In this document: positions 17,728-26,243 of the stretch, piece by piece
Position numbering within the stretch: the first letter of the stretch is position 1
Layout: each line of letters begins with the position of its first letter
NCBI GenBank assembly: GCA_015491735.1
Contig: WFVH01000037.1
Location: forward strand, 37,045 to 101,044
DNA: 64,000 bases
Direction: 5' to 3'
DNA from: Gammaproteobacteria bacterium
GTDB taxonomy: Bacteria; Pseudomonadota; Gammaproteobacteria; Thiohalospirales; Thiohalospiraceae
Position numbers and translations under genes: made by a program
The notes under the pieces: model-generated
What the model was told of the DNA's origin: nothing
Databases searched by the model: none
Seen by the model: only the letters and a program-made list of their open reading frames with translations

Positions 17728-18195
17728 ATGAAAAAATGCGCCGGCTTTCTCATTGCGCTGATGGTGTTGCTGGTTGCAAGCATGGGCCATGCAAATGGTG
17801 ATCTCCATCCGGCTGGCTGTTCCGTTGACAATGCCTGGATCCGTGAAGCGCCTCCGGTAGCAAGAGCATTGGCCGGGTTTATGACAATCAGAAACCCGGC
17901 AGACACCGGACAGTTACTGTTGGGTGCTGAAAGTGTGGTATTTGAAAAAATCGAGATGCATCGCACCGTAATGGAGGACGGGTTGGCCAAAATGGTGCGG
18001 CAGGAAACCGTCGAGGTTCCCGCCAATGGCCGGGTGGAGTTTGCCCCCGGTGGTTTGCATTTGATGTTGATAAATCCCGGACAGCGCCTCAAGGCCGGTG
18101 ATACGGTGAGGGTAACTCTCAAGTTTAAAGGTGGAAAGCGTATTCCCGCAGAGTTCACTGTTCGCCCGGCGGATACCCCAAAACACCACCATTGA
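17728..18195 (+). CDS. Periplasmic copper chaperone PCu(A)C family
   Basis: 155 residues with a Sec signal (cleavage near Gly-His-Ala-Asn). The PCu(A)C copper site is recognisable: Glu-Met-His-Arg-Thr, a central Met, and His-Leu-Met, with methionine-histidine spacing like H(M)x10Mx21HxM. A His-rich tail (Lys-His-His-His) may add metal binding. Family members deliver Cu(I) to the CuA site of cytochrome oxidase and have been linked to copper supply of nitrous oxide reductase; the nos genes here make that relevant but it is unproven. The gene stands alone, with an AAGGAG ribosome site. Confidence 0.88.
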   Translation: MKKCAGFLIALMVLLVASMGHANGDLHPAGCSVDNAWIREAPPVARALAGFMTIRNPADTGQLLLGAESVVFEKIEMHRTVMEDGLAKMVRQETVEVPANGRVEFAPGGLHLMLINPGQRLKAGDTVRVTLKFKGGKRIPAEFTVRPADTPKHHH

Positions 18196-18335
18196 AGCGG
18201 GCGGTGAGTTCAAGCGCCGTTCATGGCCGGTTACCTGTGTCCGGGTCAGAATACAAGGGGAGTGGGCAAATCATCCTTGGCAGGCTGCATTTATTGCCCC
18301 GGTTCCCGTTTTATGGTTGAATAAAGCATCTTGCA

Positions 18336-18411
<76 letters not shown>

Positions 18412-18416
18412 CTCAC

Positions 18417-18441
18417 AAGGGCAAACGGCCGTTTGCCCTTT
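18417..18441 (+). terminator. Likely terminator after tRNA-Lys
   Basis: A perfect 24-bp palindrome, arms AAGGGCAAACGG/CCGTTTGCCCTT, starts 5 bp after the tRNA. Only a short T-rich tail follows (TGATTTGTT), so termination strength is uncertain. Confidence 0.65.
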
Positions 18442-18449
18442 GATTTGTT

Positions 18450-18573
18450 AACCCGGCAACAATGGATGCCGCATTCAGAACTTCAAGAACAGACCGGAAT
18501 ACGGGGCGGCTTGCAGGCAAACGCAGTGCCGGGCCAGTCTGTTCTTGAAGCCTCTGGTAATTTGGTTTTATAA
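18450..18573 (+). repeat. Dispersed inverted-repeat family 2, copy A
   Basis: Begins AACCCGGCAACAATGGATG and ends TTTGGTTTTATAA, as does the copy at 47115-47261. Inside, CTTCAAGAACAGACCGG (18481) pairs with CCAGTCTGTTCTTGAAG (18534), a long hairpin. Related partial copies lie near 44905 and 25801. There is no coding potential. A non-autonomous element or REP-like repeat is possible. Confidence 0.6.
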
Positions 18574-18603
18574 GGCTGGCTGAGCAGTTACTTTCAACTC
18601 CTG

Positions 18604-18620
18604 CAACTCACTGGGTAGTT
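18604..18620. repeat. Short palindromic repeat (copy 2 of 3)
   Basis: CAACTCACTGGGTAGTT, a variant of the sequence at 165-182 and 23711-23728. It lies just before the uracil-DNA glycosylase start. Confidence 0.35.
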
Positions 18621-18624
18621 ACCA

Positions 18625-19254
18625 ATGCACTTCGATCCGGACTGCCGCTCCTGTCCCCGTCTGGCCGGTTTTCTGGCCGGTATCCGGGAGGCGTATCCAG
18701 CTTATCACGCCCGGCCGGTGGCGCCGTTTGGTGATCCTGATGCCCGGTTGCTGATTGTTGGACTGGCGCCGGGCATGCATGGCGCCAACGCCACCGGTCG
18801 GCCTTTTACCGGGGATTATGCCGGCATCCTGCTTTATGAGACGCTCTACCGGTTCGGTTTCAGCAATCAATCTGCCGCTACGGGGAGGGACGACGGGTTG
18901 ACTCTCGATGGCTGCCGCATTACCAACGCCGTAAAATGCCTGCCGCCGCAGAACAAGCCGGTTGGCAGCGAGGTAACCGAGTGCAACCGCTATCTGCGTG
19001 CAGAGCTGGCGGATCTCGATGACGGCGCGGCCGTCCTGGCGCTGGGTTTGGTTGCTCATCGCGCCGTGATTCGGGCGCTGGGACTGAAGATGACAGATTA
19101 CCCGTTTGCCCACTGCCGGAAGCACCGGCTGGACAGAAAGCGCTGGCTGATCGATTCTTATCATTGCAGCCGCTACAATACGCAGACGCGCCGTCTTACG
19201 GAGGAGATGTTTCACAATGTGTTCCGGGAGATAGAGAAACTCCTGGCCGCCTGA
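18625..19254 (+). CDS. Uracil-DNA glycosylase, family 5 (UDGb) type
   Basis: 209 residues. It removes uracil and related deaminated bases from DNA. The active-site motif Gly-Leu-Ala-Pro-Gly-Met-His-Gly-Ala-Asn, followed by Thr-Gly-Arg-Pro-Phe-Thr-Gly-Asp, marks family 5, which lacks the polar catalytic Asp/Asn of family 1. Arg-Ile-Thr-Asn-Ala-Val-Lys-Cys-Leu-Pro-Pro-Gln-Asn-Lys-Pro and the C-terminal Ser-Tyr-His-Cys-Ser-Arg-Tyr-Asn-Thr agree; the usual Pro after His is Cys here. Cysteines for an Fe-S cluster are at the N-terminus (Cys-Arg-Ser-Cys) and in the body. The stop lies 4 bases before uvrC, so two repair genes are probably cotranscribed. Confidence 0.88.
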   Translation: MHFDPDCRSCPRLAGFLAGIREAYPAYHARPVAPFGDPDARLLIVGLAPGMHGANATGRPFTGDYAGILLYETLYRFGFSNQSAATGRDDGLTLDGCRITNAVKCLPPQNKPVGSEVTECNRYLRAELADLDDGAAVLALGLVAHRAVIRALGLKMTDYPFAHCRKHRLDRKRWLIDSYHCSRYNTQTRRLTEEMFHNVFREIEKLLAA

Positions 19255-19258
19255 TCGC

Positions 19259-21100
19259 ATGAATCCGGTTCCATTCAATCCCAAGCAGTTTATCTCCAGG
19301 CTGACCAGCCGTCCGGGTGTCTATCGCATGATGGATGGTGAGGGAAACGTTATCTATGTAGGCAAGGCGCGCAACCTCAAAATGCGGGTCTCCAGCTATT
19401 TTGGACAGCACATTTCCAGCGCAAAAACCCGTCATATGGTGGCGCAGATCCGGCAGATCGAGATCACCATAACCCACACAGAAAACGAGGCGCTGATTCT
19501 GGAGAACAATCTCATCAAGGCGTTGAAGCCCCGCTACAACATCCTGTTGCGTGATGACAAGAGCTATCCTTATATCTATCTCTCCAGTCATCAAGACTTT
19601 CCGCGGCTGGGCAGTTACCGGGGCGCCAGAAGCGGGCCGGGCCGCTATTTTGGCCCCTACCCCAGCACCGGGGCGGTGCGGGAGACGCTGAATTTGATGC
19701 AGAAGCTGTTCCGGGTGCGCCAGTGCGAAGACTCGTTCTACGGAAATCGCAGCCGTCCCTGTCTGCAGTACCAGATTAAACGTTGCAGTGCTCCCTGCAC
19801 CGGCTTGATCGACAAAGAGCGTTATCGGCAGGATGTTCGCCATGCGGCGCTTTTTCTGGAGGGAAAGAGCAACGAGGTGATCGATGATCTGGTCAAGCAG
19901 ATGGATGCGGCATCGGAGGCGCTGGAGTTTGAGCAGGCAGCGCGCTATCGGGATCAGATTGCCAGTTTGCGCCGGGTGCAGGAGCGGCAGTATGTCAGCG
20001 GTGCGGGGGGAGATCTGGACGTGATTGCCGGCGTGGTAAAGAACGGGGTCGGCTGCATCCAGCTGTTTTCCATCCGCGACGGGCGCAATCTCGGAAACAG
20101 GAGCTGGTTTCCCCGCCACACCGGTAACAGCGATGCAGCCGAATTGCTGGCCGCCTTTTTGCCGCAATACTACCTTTCGGGCGACAGCCGCAGCCGGGAA
20201 ATTCCCGCTGATATTTTGCTCAATCAGCCGCTGGATGAGGCCGGGTGGCTGACTGCCGTACTGACATCCCGGGCGGGCCACAAGGTGGCGATCCGTCACC
20301 GGCTACGGGGTGAGCGCGCCCGCTGGGTGAAGCTGGCCGAGGCAAACGCCGCTGCGGCGCTGGAGAGCCATCTGGCCGGCAGGGCCAGTATGCACAGCCG
20401 TTTCGAGAGGTTGCAGGAGGCGCTGGGGCTGGACGAACTGCCCCGGCGAATCGAGTGTTTCGATATCAGCCATACCACGGGAGCATTTCCTGTGGGTTCG
20501 TGTATCGTGTTCGATGTTTGCGGTCCAGTGAAAGCGGAGTACCGCCGCTTCAATATCAGGAATATCACACCAGGCGATGATTACGCCGCGCTGGAGCAGG
20601 CGCTCAGCCGCCGCTACACCCGCGTTGTAAAAGGGGAGGGGAAATTGCCGGATGTGCTGATAATCGACGGTGGCAAGGGGCAGATTGCCCGGGCAAACAG
20701 CGTACTGGAAGAGCTGCAGATTCGTGGTGTTGCCGTACTGGGCATTGCCAAGGGGCCGACCCGGAAGCCGGGGCGGGAGACGCTGTTCTTGTCCGGACGG
20801 GAGCAGCCCCTTATACTGCCGGGAGACTCGCCAGCGCTGCATCTGATTCAGCAGATCGACGGAGAGGCACATCGTTTTGCCATCACAGGGCACCGCCAGC
20901 GGCGTGGAAAGGCGCGTGCTACTTCGGTACTGGAGGGGATCTCTGGTCTCGGCCCAAAACGGCGCCGGCAGCTATTGCGGCAGTTTGGCGGCCTGCAAGA
21001 GGTGGCGCGCGCCGGGGTCGAGGATCTGGTGCGGATACAGGGTATAAGCCGCGCCCTGGCGCAACGGATTTATGACAGTTTCCACCCGGATAGTGGGTAG
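19259..21100 (+). CDS. uvrC: Excinuclease ABC subunit C
   Basis: 613 residues. Nuclease of nucleotide excision repair that makes both incisions in the UvrB-DNA complex. Seen: N-terminal GIY-YIG domain (Gly-Val-Tyr-Arg-Met...Val-Ile-Tyr-Val-Gly-Lys-Ala), a UVR motif around residue 205-240, RNase H-like domain (Cys-Phe-Asp-Ile-Ser-His), and two C-terminal helix-hairpin-helix motifs. It is followed after 5 bases by pgsA, the common uvrC-pgsA pairing. Confidence 0.97.
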   Translation: MNPVPFNPKQFISRLTSRPGVYRMMDGEGNVIYVGKARNLKMRVSSYFGQHISSAKTRHMVAQIRQIEITITHTENEALILENNLIKALKPRYNILLRDDKSYPYIYLSSHQDFPRLGSYRGARSGPGRYFGPYPSTGAVRETLNLMQKLFRVRQCEDSFYGNRSRPCLQYQIKRCSAPCTGLIDKERYRQDVRHAALFLEGKSNEVIDDLVKQMDAASEALEFEQAARYRDQIASLRRVQERQYVSGAGGDLDVIAGVVKNGVGCIQLFSIRDGRNLGNRSWFPRHTGNSDAAELLAAFLPQYYLSGDSRSREIPADILLNQPLDEAGWLTAVLTSRAGHKVAIRHRLRGERARWVKLAEANAAAALESHLAGRASMHSRFERLQEALGLDELPRRIECFDISHTTGAFPVGSCIVFDVCGPVKAEYRRFNIRNITPGDDYAALEQALSRRYTRVVKGEGKLPDVLIIDGGKGQIARANSVLEELQIRGVAVLGIAKGPTRKPGRETLFLSGREQPLILPGDSPALHLIQQIDGEAHRFAITGHRQRRGKARATSVLEGISGLGPKRRRQLLRQFGGLQEVARAGVEDLVRIQGISRALAQRIYDSFHPDSG

Positions 21101-21105
21101 GCGAT

Positions 21106-21681
21106 ATGTGGTCAAATATTCCCAATATTCTCACCTTGCTGCGTATTGCCCTGATTCCGATTTTTGTGATTTGCTTCTATCTTCCGATCGCCAGCGCACA
21201 TACCGCCAGTGCACTGTTGTTCACCCTGGCGGCGGTTACCGACTGGCTTGACGGCCACCTGGCCCGCCGACTGCAACAGGTTTCACCGTTTGGCGCCTTT
21301 CTCGACCCGGTAGCGGACAAACTGATGGTGGCGGCGGCCCTGGTGTTGCTGGTGGAGAACAACCCGACCAACTACGCAGGCGTTTACATCGCCATCCCGG
21401 CCATTGTCATTATTGGACGTGAAATTGCCATATCCGCCTTGCGGGAGTGGATGGCAGAGCTGGGCGCCCGCACCAGGGTCGCGGTCTCTTACATCGGCAA
21501 GGTGAAAACAGCCCTTCAGATGACGGCAATCATCCTGCTGCTCTACCGCGCGCCGATTGGGAGCGTTCCGGTAGTGGAAGTGGGGTTCTGGCTGCTGTAT
21601 GCGGCTGCCGGATTGACGCTGTGGTCGATGGCGGTCTATCTGCGGGCGGCCTGGCCCATGCTCAAGGGAAGTTCGCCTTGA
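21106..21681 (+). CDS. pgsA: CDP-diacylglycerol-glycerol-3-phosphate 3-phosphatidyltransferase
   Basis: 191 residues with about five membrane helices. It makes phosphatidylglycerol phosphate in the inner membrane. The CDP-alcohol phosphotransferase signature is intact: Asp-Trp-Leu-Asp-Gly-His-Leu-Ala-Arg followed by Gly-Ala-Phe-Leu-Asp-Pro-Val-Ala-Asp. It directly follows uvrC and is followed by tRNA-Met. Confidence 0.96.
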   Translation: MWSNIPNILTLLRIALIPIFVICFYLPIASAHTASALLFTLAAVTDWLDGHLARRLQQVSPFGAFLDPVADKLMVAAALVLLVENNPTNYAGVYIAIPAIVIIGREIAISALREWMAELGARTRVAVSYIGKVKTALQMTAIILLLYRAPIGSVPVVEVGFWLLYAAAGLTLWSMAVYLRAAWPMLKGSSP

Positions 21682-21726
21682 CAGGAGAGCACCGAAACCG
21701 GAAAATGCGCGTGCGGAACCCATCAT

Positions 21727-21803
21727 GGCTATGTAGCTCAGCTGGTTAGAGCACAGCACTCATAATGCTGGGGTCGGTGGTTCGAATCCACCCATAGCCA
21801 CCA
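21727..21803 (+). tRNA. tRNA-Met (CAT), elongator type
   Basis: A 77-nt cloverleaf: acceptor GGCTATG/CATAGCC, D-arm GCTCAGCTGGTTAGAGC, anticodon loop CTCATAA, T-arm GGTTCGAATCC, CCA encoded. A paired first acceptor position argues against the initiator tRNA. Confidence 0.95.
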
Positions 21804-22093
21804 TAACCTCATCCAATACCATCCCATAAGCACGCCAACCCCCTGTTGTTTAAAAAAATTATTTAATCGCCATGATGACGATGGCAGACCTGAGTGGTGG
21901 GGAATCTGGGCGTGGTGGTTATCTTGGAGTATAAGGTGTAGTAGTTCAGATTTGACCTGACAGTCGCTTCTACACCTTATCTTTGCTCATGGTAACATAC
22001 CTCCTCTGCTGTTCATCAGTTATGCAAAACCGGTTTCAGCAGGGTGCGCCACCTTCTCCAATCTTTCCGTACACCAGTTTCGAGCATGGTTCA

Positions 22094-22186
22094 CGCATGC
22101 ATTATCTGGCCCCAGGTGAGTTCATCGCCGATGTTCGCTTTGATCTTTACTTCCGTATTGTGGAAGTTGTTTTTGGTGGTTATCAT
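22094..22186 (-). pseudogene. Short remnant ORF (31 codons), KNNFHNTE-type
   Basis: The ATG at 22186, with AGGGGA a few bases upstream, opens a frame Met-Ile-Thr-Thr-Lys-Asn-Asn-Phe-His-Asn-Thr-Glu and stops after 31 codons. The start resembles small uncharacterised proteins of about 60-80 residues that share Lys-Asn-x-Phe-His-Asn-Thr-x-Val; here the usual second half is missing. It is either a decayed copy or a short peptide. The surrounding gene-free stretch 21804-22542 otherwise holds only repeat pieces. Confidence 0.3.
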
Positions 22187-22321
22187 GTGTATCCCCTGAA
22201 TTGTTGCTACCTGACGGTAAATTTGACGGCATGCAAGTTTCGAGGACGGGAAATGCCCAGCGGAAACAGATAGTTCCGGGGGGCGACAGCGCCCATACTT
22301 GGTGAGTTGCAGAATTTGAAA

Positions 22322-22373
22322 GTAACTGCCCGGATTGCGCCTGAAATCCGTTGGCCCAAGGCGAAAAAACGGA
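22322..22373 (+). repeat. Truncated left arm of the MITE family
   Basis: GTAACTGCCCGG, then a CCTGAAATCCGTTGG-type block and AAGGCGAAAAAACGG, match the first ~50 bp of the ~121-bp degenerate elements. The right half is absent and replaced by another inverted repeat. Confidence 0.5.
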
Positions 22374-22382
22374 TCATGTTCA

Positions 22383-22481
22383 GAACTTCAAGCGTCCTTC
22401 CGATCAAGACATCACATGTCGTCAATGGTTATTCCATTGGAACAAACGTGATAACACAGAGCTGAAGGACGCTTGAAGTTC
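22383..22481. repeat. 99-bp inverted-repeat element
   Basis: Perfect 18-bp arms GAACTTCAAGCGTCCTTC (22383-22400) and GAAGGACGCTTGAAGTTC (22464-22481) enclose 63 bp without coding potential. The start CAGAACTTCAAG resembles the inner arm of repeat family 2 at 18478. It may be a tiny non-autonomous element inserted into the MITE fragment just upstream, or a terminator-like hairpin. Confidence 0.55.
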
Positions 22482-22542
22482 GGAATACAGTCCCGTCGAT
22501 GCCAGGTCAATACTATCCAACAACCATTCAAGACACGCGATA

Positions 22543-23700
22543 ATGACTTCATGGCCGTATTTTGCTGAGGACGAAATTGCTGCGGTCAGCGCTGTTTTGC
22601 GTTCCGGAAAGGTGAATTACTGGACCGGGCAAGAGGGGCGGGAGTTTGAAAAAGAGTTCGCCGACCACTGCCAGGTGAACCATGCCGTCGCGGTAGCAAA
22701 TGGCACGGTTGCGCTGGAACTGGCTCTGCAGGCCCTGGGGATTGGCCCCGGTGATGAGGTGGTTGTAACACCGCGGACATTTCTGGCAACAGCCAGCGCG
22801 GTTATCATGCGGGGTGCGAAACCGCTGTTTGCCGATCTGGATCCGGCCTCCGGCAACCTGTCAGCAGAGACAATCGAGGCCGTGTTGACACCCGCTACCC
22901 GCGCTGTTATTCCCGTCCATCTGGCAGGTTGGCCGTGCGACATGGATCCCATACTGGAGCTGGCTGGCAGGCGGGGCATAAAAGTCATCGAGGATTGCGC
23001 CCAGGCGCATGGCGCGCGCTACAAGGGGCGGCCGGTCGGTTCGATGGGTGATGCCGCGGCATTCTCTTTCTGTCAGGACAAGATTATGACCACCGGCGGC
23101 GAGGGCGGGATTCTGGTCACCAACAGCGAGACCACATGGAAGCGGGCCTGGGCTTTCAAGGATCACGGCAAGAGTTACGATACGGTGTATCGCCGCCAGC
23201 ATCCTGACGGATTCCGCTGGTTGCACGAATCCTTCGGCACCAACTGGCGCATGAGCGAGATGCAGTCGGCAATTGGCCGTTTGCAACTGCGCAAACTGCC
23301 GCAATGGCATGAGGCCCGAAGCCGTAATGCCGGGGTATTGCAACGCTGCTTCCAGGCCATCCCGGCCCTGCGCGTCGAGCATCCCCCTGAAGAGATACAG
23401 CATGCCTGGTACAAGTACTATGTCTATGTTCGTCCCGAGCGGTTGAAGCCGGGCTGGAACCGGGATCGGATCATGGCGGCCATCAATACCGCCGGAGTAC
23501 CCTGTTTCAGCGGTTCCTGCTCCGAAATCTATCGGGAGAAGGCGTTCGATGAAACAGGACTGCGTCCTGCCAGCCGCCTGCCCGTTGCCAGGGTATTGGG
23601 TGAAACCGCGTTGATGTTTCTCGTCCATCCAACGCTTGCCGCAGCGGATCTGGAGCGCACCTGCCGGGTGGTGGAGAAGGTGTTCGCGCAAGCAGCCTGA
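22543..23700 (+). CDS. DegT/DnrJ/EryC1/StrS-family aminotransferase
   Basis: 385 residues. A PLP enzyme of the sugar-aminotransferase class that transaminates keto-sugar nucleotides for surface polysaccharides. Seen: Asn-Gly-Thr-Val-Ala-Leu-Glu-Leu-Ala-Leu near 52-61, Glu-Asp-Cys-Ala-Gln-Ala-His-Gly-Ala, and the PLP lysine in Cys-Gln-Asp-Lys-Ile-Met-Thr-Thr-Gly-Gly-Glu-Gly-Gly. No other sugar gene is adjacent; the nearest relevant genes are the exosortase set 20 kb away. The exact sugar substrate cannot be told. Confidence 0.88.
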   Translation: MTSWPYFAEDEIAAVSAVLRSGKVNYWTGQEGREFEKEFADHCQVNHAVAVANGTVALELALQALGIGPGDEVVVTPRTFLATASAVIMRGAKPLFADLDPASGNLSAETIEAVLTPATRAVIPVHLAGWPCDMDPILELAGRRGIKVIEDCAQAHGARYKGRPVGSMGDAAAFSFCQDKIMTTGGEGGILVTNSETTWKRAWAFKDHGKSYDTVYRRQHPDGFRWLHESFGTNWRMSEMQSAIGRLQLRKLPQWHEARSRNAGVLQRCFQAIPALRVEHPPEEIQHAWYKYYVYVRPERLKPGWNRDRIMAAINTAGVPCFSGSCSEIYREKAFDETGLRPASRLPVARVLGETALMFLVHPTLAAADLERTCRVVEKVFAQAA

Positions 23701-23710
23701 GCAGAAATTA

Positions 23711-23728
23711 CAACTCGCTGAGTGGTTG
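23711..23728. repeat. Short palindromic repeat (copy 3 of 3)
   Basis: CAACTCGCTGAGTGGTTG, an imperfect palindrome like those at 165 and 18604. It is 10 bp after the aminotransferase stop and upstream of the 4.5S RNA. Confidence 0.35.
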
Positions 23729-23776
23729 TGATTGTGGAAACCTCCGGCTTCGGTGATAATAGCCGCTTCGATTTAT

Positions 23777-23891
23777 GGTGGCCCGTATCGGCCCCCTCGC
23801 AACGTAAGGCCGTGAACCCCGTCAGGCCCGGAAGGGAGCAGCGGTAGCGGCGACTGCGGGTGCCGGGGTGTGGCTGGTGCGGGCTGCCACC
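23777..23891 (+). ncRNA. ffs: 4.5S signal recognition particle RNA
   Basis: About 115 nt. Contains the conserved domain IV core (GTCAGGCCCGGAAGGGAGCAGC, given here by its hallmark GGAAGGGAGCAG) and the complementary GCGGGTGCCGGGGTGT-type strand. The ends GGTGGCCCG and GGGCTGCCACC pair to close the long hairpin. It pairs with Ffh to target membrane proteins. The position just before dnaX is the usual one. The exact ends are estimated from pairing. Confidence 0.93.
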
Positions 23892-23911
23892 CTTCATGCA
23901 GGCTTTGTCTT

Positions 23912-25564
23912 ATGGGTTATCAGGTTCTGGCGCGAAAATGGCGGCCCCGTACATTCGGCGAGATGGTGGGACAGGAGCATGTATTGCGCCCACTGATCAA
24001 TGCGCTGGATAATGGCCGCCTGCATCACGCCTTTCTGTTTGCCGGCACCCGCGGGGTTGGCAAGACCACGATTGCACGCATACTGGCGAAGGCGTTGAAC
24101 TGTGATCAGGGAGTCGGTTCCAACCCCTGTGGGGAGTGTGCCGCTTGCCGCGACATCGATGCCGGCCGGTTCGTTGATCTCATCGAAGTGGATGCTGCAT
24201 CCCGCACCAAGGTGGAGGATACCCGCGATCTGCTGGAGAACGTGCAGTATGCCCCCACCCGCGGCCGTTACAAGGTGTACCTGATCGACGAGGTGCATAT
24301 GCTCTCCAACCATAGCTTCAATGCCCTGTTGAAGACGCTGGAAGAGCCGCCTCCCCATGTCAAGTTTCTGTTGGCGACGACCGATCCGCAGCGGCTGCCG
24401 GTGACAGTGTTGTCACGCTGCCTGCAGTTCAATCTGCGGCGGCTGCTTCCCGAACAGATAAGCACGCACCTCCAGCAGGTTTTGTTGCAAGAGGATATCC
24501 CGGCGGAGGCGCCGGCGCTGGCGCAGATCGCCCGCGTTGCCGATGGCAGCATGCGTGATGCGCTCAGCCTGCTGGATCAGGCCATCGCGTACGGTGGTGG
24601 CGAACTCCGGGAGCAGGAGGTGCGCACCATGCTGGGCACCATCGAGCAGTGCCATCTGTTTGAACTGCTGGGAGCGTTGGTTGCCGGTAATGGCATGGCG
24701 CTGCTTCGGGCCGTGGAGAACCTCGCCCGGAATACGCCGGACTTTTCCGCCGTTCTGGCCGAATTGATCTCCTCTTTGCACCAGATTGCACTTCTTCAGA
24801 TAGTTCCCCAGTCAGTTGATGAGTTGTTGCCGGAGCGGGATCGGTATCTCGAACTGGCGAATGGACTGACTCCGGAAGATATCCAGCTTTATTACCAGAT
24901 CGCCTTGCTGGGCCGCAAGGAGCTGGAGCTGGCCCCCGAGCCGCGCAGCGGATTTGAAATGATTATGTTGCGAATGTTGGCGTTCCAGCCCGATGCCTCC
25001 TGTACGGATGACCGGGAGTCGCCGATCGCCGTTTCCGCAGCCGGGGAGGGTGCGCCTGAAGCGCCCAAATCCGTTGAGTCTTCACCCGCTCCGCAGGCCG
25101 CGGGAAAGAAGCGCGGGAAACGGCCCCGTAACGAGGAAAAGGAAACTGATAAAGAGCGCCTCCGCGAGCCTCTGGCCTCATCAAAAGACGAACAGTGGGC
25201 AGAAAAGGTAGCTGCGTTGAAACTGAACGGGATGACCCGGCAGCTGGCGCTAAACTGCATCTGCAAAAGCGAGAGAGAGGGTGTTCTGGAGCTGGTTTTG
25301 ACGCCACAGCACAAACACCTGCTCAGCGAGCGTCACCGGCAACGCCTGGAGGCGGCGCTGCAGACGCTCAAAGGCGGTCCGCTGAAGGTGGTGATTGCAT
25401 GCGCCCCCGACGAGGGCATGAGTCCGGCGGCCATCGAGCAGCGCAGGGAGCTGGCGCGCCGACAGCGGGCGGAGCAGGCGATAAGGGAGGATAGCAACAT
25501 ACAGAACATGATCGACACCTTCGGTGCAGAGATTCAGACAGACTCCATCGTGCCGGCGGATTGA
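23912..25564 (+). CDS. dnaX: DNA polymerase III subunits gamma/tau
   Basis: 550 residues. Clamp-loader ATPase linking the polymerase cores. Seen: Walker A Gly-Thr-Arg-Gly-Val-Gly-Lys-Thr, a four-Cys zinc module (Cys-Asp...Cys-Gly-Glu-Cys-Ala-Ala-Cys), Walker B Leu-Ile-Asp-Glu-Val-His-Met-Leu and an SRC motif. Residues ~380-440 form a charged linker, followed by the tau C-terminal domain. The ATG at 23912 gives the conserved Gly-Tyr-Gln-Val-Leu-Ala-Arg-Lys-Trp-Arg-Pro; longer frames would run back into the 4.5S RNA. No A-AAA-AAG slippery site was found, so only tau may be made. Confidence 0.96.
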   Translation: MGYQVLARKWRPRTFGEMVGQEHVLRPLINALDNGRLHHAFLFAGTRGVGKTTIARILAKALNCDQGVGSNPCGECAACRDIDAGRFVDLIEVDAASRTKVEDTRDLLENVQYAPTRGRYKVYLIDEVHMLSNHSFNALLKTLEEPPPHVKFLLATTDPQRLPVTVLSRCLQFNLRRLLPEQISTHLQQVLLQEDIPAEAPALAQIARVADGSMRDALSLLDQAIAYGGGELREQEVRTMLGTIEQCHLFELLGALVAGNGMALLRAVENLARNTPDFSAVLAELISSLHQIALLQIVPQSVDELLPERDRYLELANGLTPEDIQLYYQIALLGRKELELAPEPRSGFEMIMLRMLAFQPDASCTDDRESPIAVSAAGEGAPEAPKSVESSPAPQAAGKKRGKRPRNEEKETDKERLREPLASSKDEQWAEKVAALKLNGMTRQLALNCICKSEREGVLELVLTPQHKHLLSERHRQRLEAALQTLKGGPLKVVIACAPDEGMSPAAIEQRRELARRQRAEQAIREDSNIQNMIDTFGAEIQTDSIVPAD

Positions 25565-25800
25565 CCGGCGGTATCCCGCGCCACGCTAATCCGGGTGTTT
25601 CAGCCGGGAACGTGATGAACCTGCCGGAGTCGCCCTCCAGGCGCGCCTTCGGCCCGACGACTGTAACCGGCGGACTGCTTGCCACGCGCCAGCCTTTGCA
25701 AAGGAGGGCTGCTTGAGGCAAGCGTGATCCGGGCAGGCCGCTTCAGATGTTCGGGGCAGCCTCCCATAAAACCGGGCAGCTTTTGCCGGGAGGGCAGGCT

Positions 25801-25860
25801 GTGCCCTGTTCCATCCCGTTCCCGGAACCCGCGATGCAGCATATATCGTTGCCCGGTTAA
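25801..25860 (-). repeat. Partial copy of repeat family 2
   Basis: Read on the minus strand it begins TTAACCGGGCAACGATATATGC, close to the copy near 44987 (AACCCGGCATCGATATATGC in the same sense). Homology fades after ~60 bp. The rest of the gap 25565-25912 has no recognisable gene, only GC-rich short hairpins and a TATACT box at 25865-25870 that could drive ybaB. Confidence 0.4.
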
Positions 25861-25912
25861 TGGTTATACTATGGGCGGGATCAATCCGGATTGAAACTGA
25901 GGAAAGAGCAAA

Positions 25913-26236
25913 ATGAAAGGTGGTCTAGGTAATTTGATGAAGCAGGCGCAGAAGATGCAAGCCGAGATGCAGAAGGCGCAGGAGGAGCTGGCCAGCATGG
26001 AGGTTACCGGGCAGTCGGGTGGGGGCATGGTGCAGGTGGTTATGACCGGCCGCCATGATGTCAGGCGCGTAACCATCGATGACACGCTAATGGGGGACGA
26101 CAAAGAGATGCTGGAAGATCTGCTTGCGGCAGCAGTGAACGATGCGGTGCGTCAGGTAGAGAAAAACTCGCAAGAGAAGATGGCGGGTATGACAGCGGGC
26201 CTGAACCTGCCCGGTGGCATGAAGCTGCCATTTTGA
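25913..26236 (+). CDS. ybaB: Nucleoid-associated protein, YbaB/EbfC family
   Basis: 107 residues. A small dimeric DNA-binding protein. It starts [16 protein letters not shown], the family's N-terminal helix, and ends with Gly-Met-Lys-Leu-Pro-Phe. GAGGAAAGAG precedes the ATG. It is followed by recR 7 bases later, the standard dnaX-ybaB-recR group, although here 348 bp separate it from dnaX. Confidence 0.95.
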   Translation: MKGGLGNLMKQAQKMQAEMQKAQEELASMEVTGQSGGGMVQVVMTGRHDVRRVTIDDTLMGDDKEMLEDLLAAAVNDAVRQVEKNSQEKMAGMTAGLNLPGGMKLPF

Positions 26237-26243
26237 CAACCGG

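Noticed and set aside
16509..18158. Long minus-strand frame opposite ychF and the copper chaperone gene
   Set aside because: It spans two well-supported genes on the other strand and shows no domain.
23912..25564. Programmed frameshift in dnaX
   Set aside because: No A-AAA-AAG-type slippery run followed by a stem-loop was seen.
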